From Procambarus clarkii (Eukaryota > Arthropoda > Malacostraca > Decapoda > Cambaridae), in NCBI RefSeq assembly GCF_040958095.1, contig NC_091198.1, positions 31,417,375-31,481,374 of the forward strand: DNA of 64,000 bases, in the 5' to 3' direction. The notes under the pieces are model-generated. The model saw nothing but the letters and a program-made list of their open reading frames with translations. It was not told the origin of the DNA and searched no databases. Both the position numbers and the translations under genes were made by a program. Shown piece after piece: positions 42,482 to 51,800 of this stretch (within the stretch, counting starts at the first letter, position 1; every line of letters begins with the position of its first letter).

Positions 42482-45418
42482 TTACTGTCTCCACCCTCCG
42501 TTTCCTCGTCTTCTTCTCTTCCCGTCCAGAGTCAGACATCTACTGTCTGTACCTCCTCTGTCGTCTTCACACTTCCATCTACTGCCGTTATACTTCCGCC
42601 TCCTGTCATCATACTTCACTTCCTCGTCTTCACCGACGATCCTCCCTTGCGTCTCCGCATTTATCCAAGATCTCATCCTGTCTGACTTCCATCGAGTCCT
42701 CGGCTTTCCTCTATTCCTCCATGCTTGTATCATCTTCCTCTTCCCACACTTTTCACCTCTGTACCACTCCATTTCTTCTCCTTCAACTCTTCTTCGTTCC
42801 CTAAAAGTTTCTTCGAGCACTGTACTACATCCAACAGCACTCGACCGTACATATCGCTTTACCTCTCCTAGAGTGCTCGTAGGCATCTCTCCACACATAC
42901 CGTCTCTTCTCCTTTCATTTTCTCGGCTATTACTCTTCTTCATTATCTCTTCTTCAGGTTTTCTGTGAAACACGTCAACTCCTGACACCTCAAACAACTT
43001 AACTCTACTATCCATATGCCTCTGTGCTCGTGGACCACTTGACGCTCTATTCCCGTCCTCAGTCTGTCCACATCTTTCCTCATTCCTACTCAGCACAGTT
43101 GCATTCGCCTTCCGACTCTTAATTTCAGCAGTCCGGGCTCTACTCAGGTCCGCTCTCTTCACCTGATTCTTCTTCGGCTGGGCCATCTTCACTTTTGACC
43201 TCACCGAGACTTCATTTTCCTGGGCTGGACCTTCATCAAACAGCCATGATATATCTACATCGATATCTTCCACCGGTTTAATCGACACTGTCTCACCTTC
43301 TCCAGTGTCTTCCTCGTCGGCCACCTCTGTCTTCATCACTATCGAGACAGGGTACTCAATGGCTTGGCGGTCTCCTGACTCATCTCCTCGGATGTCAGTC
43401 AGGTTCACATTCTCAGGTGTCCCAACCGTGCCATGGCCTTCTGGGCACTCCTCTGGCACAGTCTCCGCCATGACTCTTGGCAACACCTTTGTCCCGCACA
43501 AGTCATTCCCCAGGATCACTTGGACTCCTGGAACAGGTATGTCGGGGCACACTCCCAACATCACCTCCGCCGACACATATTCCGACCTTAGCTGGACAGT
43601 ACATACGGGCATGTCACTCTCAGACAATAACCCATATACTTTCACCTTCCCACTGCCAGCTAACCGTCGACCATCCCCAATCAGGCTTCTCGCAATCAAG
43701 CTCTGATTAGCTCCGGTATCTCTTAAGATACCAACTTCTACCTCAGGTTGGCCTCCTACACTGATCCAACCTTTGCTCATGAATGGCCTATACCTCTCGT
43801 TCACTAAGTTCACCTTCTGTGGTTTGTCTCGGAACACATTAGTATATTTACTTCGGGGGTCACACATGGCCAGGGTCACAACTCTCTTGCCCTGCCGACA
43901 ATCTCGCATCACGTGACCCAATCCGTTACATTGGTAACATCTCATCTGTGAAAAATCCCTCCTATATGTACCAAAGCGGCTCTGACTCTGCCCACTCGTA
44001 TTGGAGTTCCTCGGGCCAGACGTACTACTCGTACTCTGTGGAGCTTTACTGGACTCTTGATTTCCCGGATACCGATCAGTTTCTCGTTTAGCTCCTCCAT
44101 CTTCACTTTCAGATGAAGTGCGCGACCTACTCTTCTGAGTTTTAGGGTACTTACTTTTATCTGCCCATTTATCAAAATTTTTCTCACCCCAGACTCCTCT
44201 GGGTTTCTCATAATTTCTTCCTCCCCAGACTCCATTGGATCTGCCATTGCTGCATCTCGCCTCACTTCTCACTCTGTTCTCCCTCAAGCTCTTGTACGCT
44301 TCAGTAATCATATCCGCCCTATCTGCGGCATCTTTCACCTCCATTATCCCTGCTTCTTGGATCTTGAACTTTGTTTCGGGATGCATCATCTCCAAGAACT
44401 TCTCCATGACCATCAGTTGCTTCAGGTCAGCATAAGATCCAACTCCAGCAGCCTCAATCCACTTCTGGAATCGTCTTTCCAGATCTCTTGCTGTCTCAGC
44501 AAACGTACATGCTCCAACTTTCACCATCTCTCTGAAGCGCTTCCTATAAGCTTCTGGGGTTAACTGAAACGAGCGCAATATGCTGCTCTTTACTGTGGCA
44601 TAATCCTGGCACTCTTCCAGTGACAATTGGGTGTATGCCTCCCTGGCTGCACCGGTCAATCTTAACTGGACCAGCTGGGCCCATTCCTCCTGTGGCCACT
44701 CCTTGATACTGGCTACTTTCTCAAAATGCTCGAAGAAGCTCTCTGCCTCTTCGGGAACAAACAAGGGAATGTCCTTCTCCCTAACCCTAACCTCTGGTGG
44801 GTGTGATACCTGGGTGGTGCTCTCTGGCAACCCATGTTCAATCCTTTGCTCAGCCAAGGTTCTATTCGCTTCTATCTGCATTTGTTTTGTTCTCTCTTTT
44901 TCTTTTTCGACCTGGGCTTTTTCTTTTTCGACCTGGGCTTTTTCTTTTTCGACCTCTAGTCTTGCTTTCTCTTTTTCTATTTCCAGTCTGGTTTTTTCTT
45001 TTTCCTTCTCTGCTTCATTTTTCATCTGGAGTTCTAATTTCATCTTTTCCAGCTGGAACTGTCTCTCCTTGTCCTCTCGTTGTTGCTGCATCTGGAGCTC
45101 TAACTGGAATCTCTCCAAGCTCCTATTTCGGCTACTCCTGCTACTGCGGCTACTCTTGCTGCTCCTACTCGATCCCTGGGATCTCACTTCATCCTGCCCA
45201 TCATCCTCCTTTCTACTTTCAGCTCCTTCCTGGGCTCCTTGTTCTGCCGCTTCACTTCTGGCTCTCAACTGCCTCAGGATCTCATCCTTCATCCCAGCTA
45301 CTTTAGATGCTTTCAACCTGATGCCACATTTTTCTGCTATTTGTTTCAATTGATCCCTCGTGCAACCTTCTAAATCCTCAGGCTTGCCTGACTCCACAAA
45401 CGCTTGCACCTTATCCAT
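42482..45418 (-). CDS. gag-pro: Retrotransposon Gag-protease polyprotein
   Basis: 978 codons from the ATG at 45418. The frame extends 13 codons upstream to an ATG at 45457, but MDKVQAF is the more natural start. In order: a SAP-like helical segment (about residues 15-51); a Ser/Arg stretch; a long E/K/Q coiled coil (about 100-205) with repeated EKEKAQV units; a SCAN-like capsid region (about 225-375); a basic linker; a CCHC zinc knuckle C494-x2-C-x4-H-x4-C507 (CYQCNGLGHVMRDC); and a retropepsin-like domain with catalytic D567-T-G-A and ILGND near 635-639. The last 250 or so residues are acidic then K/R-rich and unrecognised. Gag packages the RNA and the protease would mature it. There is no polymerase in frame. 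The long intact frame implies a recent copy. Confidence 0.9.
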   Translation of the reverse strand: MDKVQAFVESGKPEDLEGCTRDQLKQIAEKCGIRLKASKVAGMKDEILRQLRARSEAAEQGAQEGAESRKEDDGQDEVRSQGSSRSSKSSRSSRSSRNRSLERFQLELQMQQQREDKERQFQLEKMKLELQMKNEAEKEKEKTRLEIEKEKARLEVEKEKAQVEKEKAQVEKEKERTKQMQIEANRTLAEQRIEHGLPESTTQVSHPPEVRVREKDIPLFVPEEAESFFEHFEKVASIKEWPQEEWAQLVQLRLTGAAREAYTQLSLEECQDYATVKSSILRSFQLTPEAYRKRFREMVKVGACTFAETARDLERRFQKWIEAAGVGSYADLKQLMVMEKFLEMMHPETKFKIQEAGIMEVKDAADRADMITEAYKSLRENRVRSEARCSNGRSNGVWGGRNYEKPRGVWGEKNFDKWADKSKYPKTQKSRSRTSSESEDGGAKRETDRYPGNQESSKAPQSTSSTSGPRNSNTSGQSQSRFGTYRRDFSQMRCYQCNGLGHVMRDCRQGKRVVTLAMCDPRSKYTNVFRDKPQKVNLVNERYRPFMSKGWISVGGQPEVEVGILRDTGANQSLIARSLIGDGRRLAGSGKVKVYGLLSESDMPVCTVQLRSEYVSAEVMLGVCPDIPVPGVQVILGNDLCGTKVLPRVMAETVPEECPEGHGTVGTPENVNLTDIRGDESGDRQAIEYPVSIVMKTEVADEEDTGEGETVSIKPVEDIDVDISWLFDEGPAQENEVSVRSKVKMAQPKKNQVKRADLSRARTAEIKSRKANATVLSRNEERCGQTEDGNRASSGPRAQRHMDSRVKLFEVSGVDVFHRKPEEEIMKKSNSRENERRRDGMCGEMPTSTLGEVKRYVRSSAVGCSTVLEETFRERRRVEGEEMEWYRGEKCGKRKMIQAWRNRGKPRTRWKSDRMRSWINAETQGRIVGEDEEVKYDDRRRKYNGSRWKCEDDRGGTDSRCLTLDGKRRRRGNGGWRQ
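43898..43939 (-). other. CCHC zinc knuckle in Gag
   Basis: Codons for CYQCNGLGHVMRDC, a perfect CX2CX4HX4C nucleocapsid motif that binds RNA in retroelement Gag proteins. Confidence 0.93.
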
Positions 45419-45536
45419 CTTTGTCCTGTGAGTCTTCCCAAGAGAGAGAGTATACACCTGCGGTCACACAGTTTATCTATTTCAGCAAGGGTGTACAAAT
45501 CCACTCTTGGACAGGGTGTGGGTGTGTCAGTTCACT

Positions 45537-45556
45537 CTCCCGGACACAGGCCCCCA
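45537..45556 (-). other. Primer-binding site of nested element
   Basis: The minus strand reads TGGGGGCCTGTGTCCGGGAG three bases after the LTR end. It resembles the tRNA-Pro primer site of gammaretrovirus-type elements but has about two extra bases in the middle. The tRNA assignment is tentative. Confidence 0.6.
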
Positions 45557-45559
45557 ATT

Positions 45560-47577
45560 TATTATATAGACTGTGGGTTGGTTGGTGTTGTCGTCGTTGA
45601 TCCTTCTCTATGGACAACCCAACCCACAACTCGGCAGAGTGCTTATACTAGGAGATCACCCTTGGCGCTTCTGGCTCTTGGAGAGGGGCTCAACGTCACA
45701 CGTTCAGGGGATGCGGCTCCAACACTTAGCCTCGTTGTCACGTGCACACACCCACTCGAGCCGCTGTGACTCCCCACTCTCTCCTTATGAGATATGATCT
45801 CCTCAATCCCCCTATGACTTACCAGTATTACCTCCTACCCTGTCCACAGCAGTGGTTCATGGTTCTTCCTCTCTCTCTCTCCTTCTTTACCACCTCCTGG
45901 GAAGCCTCACTAGGACAAGGGCAAACACCAGCAAATTGTAACACATTTACTGAACAAAGCACATACACGATACATACACACATCTAATAATAATGAATCC
46001 TATACTCTATAATATCCAAATCAGGTTGCACTCCAATACCATCAGAACTCTATTATCAGCTTATCAAGTGGTATCCTACCTCCTGGATCACCACCTGATA
46101 CTATTAACTTCCTCAAGTTGGTCAAGCCTACACACTGTTACACCATCAGCAAGATAACATATATATATAGAAAACCAGCATTTGAATGCAATAACATATA
46201 CCAGTATAAATGTTCATTGATACTTCAATATAAGAAAACTCCTTGACGCAAGAATGCCAACAGTCACTCACCTCTCACTGCGTCTTGCACGCTACTGACA
46301 ACCAAACACTATCAACTCCCTATAAGTAATCCACCAGAACTTCCCCTTCCACCTCTGGAAGTTCACAACCCTAATATCCTTAGGTTCTGCCGGGCTTCAC
46401 TACCAGGATCCTCTGCAGTTCCTCCAGGCTGCTATCATGAAGTTTCCTTGAGCAACTACGGTGCTTCACCCTTCTGCTAGGCTCCTCCACAGCTCTCTTG
46501 GCTGCTACACCATGAAGTTTCCCCGAGCAAGTATGGTGCTTCTCCACCTCTACAGAAGCACGTGACACTCCTCTTCACTGCTGCTTCTCCTCACAGCTCG
46601 AGGTCCTCTGCTCCACTACCTTGGAGTCTCATCAGCTACTTCATCTGCTGGCTTCGAAGTTCTCAGCAACTTCTTCCCCAAAAGACAAACCTGCAACCCA
46701 TCGACACTCCAATAAAATGTTCCCCTTTAACACATAAACAAAAATAACCACACAATATGCTTGCCTCAAACCTCTATCTGTCCTCTACATACAGTGAGAG
46801 TGGACTCCCCCGTTTTGGGCGGGTCCATACTCCACCTCGCCTGGCGGCGGCGTCCTCACTCGCTGGGAGGGTCTTCCTCCATCCGGAGCCGGCTCCCTCA
46901 GTCGTCCGCCAGCGCTCAGAGAGGACGGACGTCGCTCCGTGTTCCTCCCTCTTCACTCTCCTATTTCAGGCCTTCTGCCTTATTAAAACATGTCTAACTT
47001 ATAAATAAACATCGCTACTGTCGCTGGGCACACGACCAACTACAATGCAATCACTATGAACTGGCGTATATCGTGCTTACCACAGATTAACTGGTCGAGG
47101 GCGCTTTTCCTCTGACGGCGTCTGGTCAGGGCGCTCCCACGGCCCACAATAATGCTTCTGGGCGATTTAATATCTGCTCGTCGACCAGGACTTGAGACCA
47201 CAACGTTCCCAGCTCGATTCCACAGCTGGTACGTCCGCACACTTCTCTTCTCTGCGAGATATATCACTAGGGGTTCCCTTCTGGCGGGAGCTCAAAACGG
47301 AGCGCGGCTTCCCCCTGCGATGTCTGGCACTCAAGTGAGGTCAAGGTCCTCCAGAAGCGAGCCTCAAGCCTCCAGCAAAATGTCCACATCTCCTAGCCAG
47401 TCATTTATCTATTTTCTTCTGCATTGCCCATAATCTCAAACTGTTACACATATCCAACCAGCCATTTTTCATATGGGTTATCACCTCAATATTTGCTAGA
47501 CCTTCTAGTTAGGTCAGGCTTGCTGAATAACTCTCAAGAAGGGAGACTCGTTTCTCCTGCAGGCTGAGATCATAACA
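45560..47577 (-). repeat. LTR of nested element (5' LTR in its own orientation)
   Basis: 2018 bp, the exact-length partner of 40193-42210 with a constant offset of 5367. No difference was seen in the stretches compared, including all open frames longer than 60 codons. A TATATATATA run lies at 46159-46169. Confidence 0.93.
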
Positions 47578-47581
47578 CAGA

Positions 47582-48815
47582 CAAGGATCTGAGAGGCGCC
47601 AGTTTGTCGGCCTGAGATCTCACACCTCAAAGCGTTAATGACCTCAAGTGACCTGAGGTCAGATCATGAGAATTTCACCTTGCTTCCGCTAAGCTTATAA
47701 TTGTAGTCTGGTAGCCTTCAAACATGCCGACGTTTAAGGAGTGGCTTGGTAGTGCCGGAGGCTATCTACTTGTGGGCGGAGTTAGTACTAGGGTCCCCAA
47801 TATATACTCTGAGAGCATTAGCATTAAGAGAACAGCAGACGAGCCAGCAGAGCAGAGAAGACGTCCCTAGCAGGGAGGCTGTCGGCCGGCAGGGGCGAGA
47901 CAGTCTCGGTCAAGCTACAGACCCCCCCCCTCTCTATTCAACTTAGACTCAGTCCTCGGTGAGTGAACATTAAGGTGACTTGGTCGTGTTTACATATGTT
48001 GTGTGATGATCAGGGGCAGTCAAGTTGTAGGGTTCTCGAATTCTTGGATGATGACTCACTTTGCATATTAAACTGGAACATTTTAATTGAATTGCTAAAT
48101 TATGATACTTCATGGGAAATATAATTATGAATTTATTATTTAAATTGTGTTTAACTTTGTTCCCTAGAGATTTGAGTTGAGGTGAGAAAGCCTCTGTGGT
48201 TACTGGTTTCATGATATTAAAGAGTACATGTTTGGAGTTGATACATGGTATAACATCTTTTGAGAATATTTTGATACAGACAAGTTCCATTCCTTGTCTT
48301 GTATGTAATGATCATGAATGGATGGTGGCAGCATTTCGTCTTCTACTATCTACTCTTCTACGTCTACTTTCTACTCTTCTACTACTACCTATCTATTCCT
48401 CTCCCTCCACCCCTCTCTAAACTCTCACTTGCAGCTAATGACCGTCCTCGCTCCTCCCACCTCTACCTCTCTCACCCCAAACCCTCACTAATTACTTCAC
48501 TATTCATTTCTTTCCTTTCGTTTTCTCTTATACGTTTGTGGCAATGATTCTGTATTCTAGAGTTCTCTCTAGAGTTTCAGGTAGCTGATCCAGTTACGGC
48601 GCCTTGTAGTCTTAGCACCTAGGTAGTCAAATACCTAGGTTACAAGGTGTTGAACGAGAGAGGCTGCCTTAGGAACTCTGGAGGGTGCTCTAGAATAGTT
48701 AGCTAACTGGGGACGGGATAACGGACTAGAGAGAGCTGTTTCCCCCGGCCTCGTTAGTTAACTGGGGGGTGGAATAATGGACAAAATAGAGCTATTTCCC
48801 CCACCCCCCGTTACA
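47582..48815 (+). repeat. 3' LTR of LARD copy B, right fragment
   Basis: Continues the LTR interrupted at 40192, starting CAAGGATCTGAG after the duplicated CAGA (47578-47581) and ending GTTACA. TATATA is at 47801-47806. Together the fragments make a 1295-bp LTR. Confidence 0.92.
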
Positions 48816-51800
48816 CAGAGGCTTAAGAGGGTGATGCAGAGGCTCAAGGAAGTGATGCAGAGGCTCAAGAGAGTGATGCAGAGAATCAAGAGAGTGATGC
48901 AGAGTCTCGAGAGAGTGATGCAGAGGATCAAGAGAGGGATGCAGAGGCTCAAGAGAGGGATGTAGAGGCTCAAGAGAGTGATGCAGAGGCTGAAGAGAGA
49001 GAGATGCAGAGGCTGAAGAGAAGGACGCAGAGGCTTAAGAGAGGGATGCAGAGGCTGAAGAGAATGATGCAGAGGCTTAAGAGAGTGATGCAGAGGCTTA
49101 AGAGAGTGATGCAGAGACATAAAAGAGGGATGCAGAGGCTCAAGAGAGGGATGCAGAGGCTCAAGAGAGGGATGCAGAGGCTCAAGAGAGGGATGCACGG
49201 GCTCAGGAGAGTGATGGAGAGGCATAAGAGAGGGATGCAGAGGCTTACGCGAGTGATGCAGAGGCTAAAGTGAGGGATGCAGAGGCACAAGAGAAAGATG
49301 CAGAGACACTTGAGAGTGATGCAAAGGCTCAAGAGAGTGATTGAGAGGCTCAAGAGAGTGATTCAGAGGTTAACGAGAGTGATGCAGAGGCTTAAGAGAG
49401 GGATGCAGAGGCTCAAGAGAGGGATGCAGAGGCTAAAGTGAGGGGTGCAGAGGCACAAGAGAAAGATGCAGAAGCACTTGAGAGTGATGCAAAGGCTCAA
49501 GAGAGGGATGCAGAGGCTCTAGAGAACGATGCAGAGGCTCAAGAGAGTGATGCAGAGGATCAAGAGAGTGATGCAGAGGCTAAAGTGAGGGATGCAGAGG
49601 CACAAGAGAAAGATGCATAAGCACTTGAGAGTGATGCAAAGGCTCAAGAGAGGGATGCAGAGGCTCAAGAGAATGATGTAGAGGCTTAAGAGAGTTATGC
49701 AGAGGCTCAAGAGAGGGATGCAGATGCTCAAGAGAGGGATGAATAGGCTCAAGAGAGAGATGCAGAGGCACAAGAGAAAGATGCAGAGGCACTTGTGAGT
49801 GATGCAAAGGCTCAAGAGAGGGATGCAGAGGCTCAAGAGAATGATGTAGAGGCTTAAGAGAGGGATGCAGAGGCTCAAGAGAATGATGCAGAGGCTCAAG
49901 AGAGTGATGCAGAGGATCAAGAGAGTGATGCAGACGCTGAAGAGAGAGATGCAGAGGCTCTTGAGAGTGAAACAGATGCTCAAGAGAGGGATGCAGAGGC
50001 TTATGAGAGTGATGCAAAGCCTCAAGAGAGGGATGCAGAGGCTCATCAGAAGGATACAGGAGTTCAAGAGAGTGATGCAGAGGCTCGAGAGAGTGATGCA
50101 GAGGCTCACGTGAAGGATTTAGAGGTTTAAGAGAGTGAGGCAGAGGCTCAAGAGAGTGATGCAGAGGATCAAGTGAGGGATGCAGAGGCTCAAGAGAGGG
50201 ATGTAGAGGCTCAAGAGAGTGATGCAGAGGCTGAAGAGAGAGAGATGCAGAGCCTTAAGAGAGTGATGCAGAGGTTCAAGAGAGTGATGCAGAAGCACAA
50301 GAGAATGAGGTAGAGGCTTAAGAAAGGGATGCAGAGGCTCAAGAGAATGATGCAGGGGCTCAAGAGAATGATGCAGAGGCTTAAGAGACGGATGCAGAGG
50401 ATCAAGAGAGTGATGCAGAGGCTTAAGAGATTAATGCAGATGCTGAAGAGAAGGACGCAGAGGCTTAAGAGAGGGATGCAGAGGCTGAAGAGAATGATGC
50501 AGAGGCTTAAGAGAGTGATGCAGAGGCTTAAGAGAGTGATGCAGAGACATAAAAGAGGGATGCAGAGGGTCAAGAGAGGGATGCAGAGGCTCAAGAGAGG
50601 GATGCAGAGGCACAAGAGAGAGAAGCAGAGGCTTAAGAGAGTGATGCAAAGGCTCAAGAGAGGGATGAAGAGGCTCATGAGAGGGATGCAGGAGTTCAAG
50701 AGAGGGATGCAGAGGCTCAAGAGAATGATGCAGAGGCTTAAGAGAGGGATGCAGAGGCTCAAGAGAGTGATGCAGAGGCTTAAGAGAGGGATGCAGAGGC
50801 CTAAGAGAATGATGAAGAGGCTCAAGGCAGTGCTGCAGAGGCTCAAGAGAGGGATGCTGAGGCTCCAGAGAGGGATGCAGAGGCTCCAAAGAGTGATGCA
50901 GAGGCTGAAGAGAGAGATGCAGAGGCTTATGAGAATGATGCAGAGGCTCAAGAGAGTGATGCAGAGGCTCAAGAGAATGATGTAGAGGCTTAAGAGAGGG
51001 ATGCAGAGGCTCAAGAGAATGATGCAGAGGCTCAAGAGAGTGATACAGAGGATCAAGAGAGGGATTCAGAGGCTTAAGAGAGTGATGCAGAGGCTGAAGA
51101 GAGTGATGCAGGGGCTCAAGAGAGTGATGTAGAGGCGCAAGAGAGTAATGCAGAGGCTCAAGAGAGTGAAGCAGAGGATCAAGAGAGTGATGCAGAGGCT
51201 CAAGAGAGTGATGCAGAGGATCAAGAGAGTGATGCAGAGGCTCAAGAGAGTGATGCAGAGAATCAAGAGAGTGATGCAGAGGCCCGAGAGAGTGATGCAG
51301 AGGCCTCAAGAGAGGGATTCTAAGGCTTAAGGGACTGATGCAGAGGCTGAAGAGAGTGTTGTAGAGGCTCAAGAGAGGGATGCAGAGGCTCAAGAGAGTG
51401 ATGCAGAGGCTCAAGAGAGTGATGCAGAAGCTCAAGAGAGTTATGTAGAGGATCAAAAGAGTGATGCAGAGGCTCAAGAGAGTGATGCAGAGGCTCAAGA
51501 GAGTTATGCAGATGATCAAGAGTGGGATGCAGAGGCTTATGAGAGTGATGCAGAGGTTTATGAGAGTGATGCAGAGATTGAAGAGAGTGTTGCAGAGGCT
51601 TAAGAGAGGATGCAGAGGCTCAAGAGAGTGATGCAGAGGCTCAAGAGAGAGATGCAGAGGCTCAACAGAGTGATAAAGAGGCTCAACAGAGTGATGCAGA
51701 GACTCTGGAGAGAGATGCAGAGGCTGAAGAGAGTGATGCATAGGCTCAAGAGTGGGATGCAGAGGCTCAAGAGAGTGATAAAGAGGCTCATGAGAGTGAT

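Larger units (their letters stand above)
40193..47577 (-). mobile_element. Nested Ty3/Gypsy-type retrotransposon with gag-protease, pol largely missing
   Basis: 7385 bp inserted in the 3' LTR of LARD copy B, flanked by a CAGA duplication (40189-40192 and 47578-47581). It is read on the minus strand: 5' LTR 47577-45560, tRNA-Pro-like primer site, gag-protease gene 45418-42482, a short pol remnant 42339-42235, polypurine tract 42229-42211, 3' LTR 42210-40193. The LTRs are both 2018 bp and appear identical. Reverse transcriptase and integrase are absent, so the copy cannot move unaided, yet its gag-protease frame is open. Confidence 0.93.
36617..48815 (+). mobile_element. LARD-like LTR retrotransposon, copy B, interrupted
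   Basis: The same element and insertion site as 7873-12672. It comprises a 5' LTR at 36617-37917, an internal region at 37918-40131, and a 3' LTR split into 40132-40192 and 47582-48815 by a nested element. CAGA flanks lie at 36613-36616 and 48816-48819. The internal region carries a 9-bp CAC/ACC-type insertion (near 39030) relative to copy A. Without the insertion, copies A and B differ only by scattered changes. Confidence 0.9.

Noticed and set aside
44631..45353. Plus-strand 240- and 169-codon frames opposite gag
   Set aside because: They are antisense shadows of the E/K-rich coiled-coil part of the gag-protease gene.
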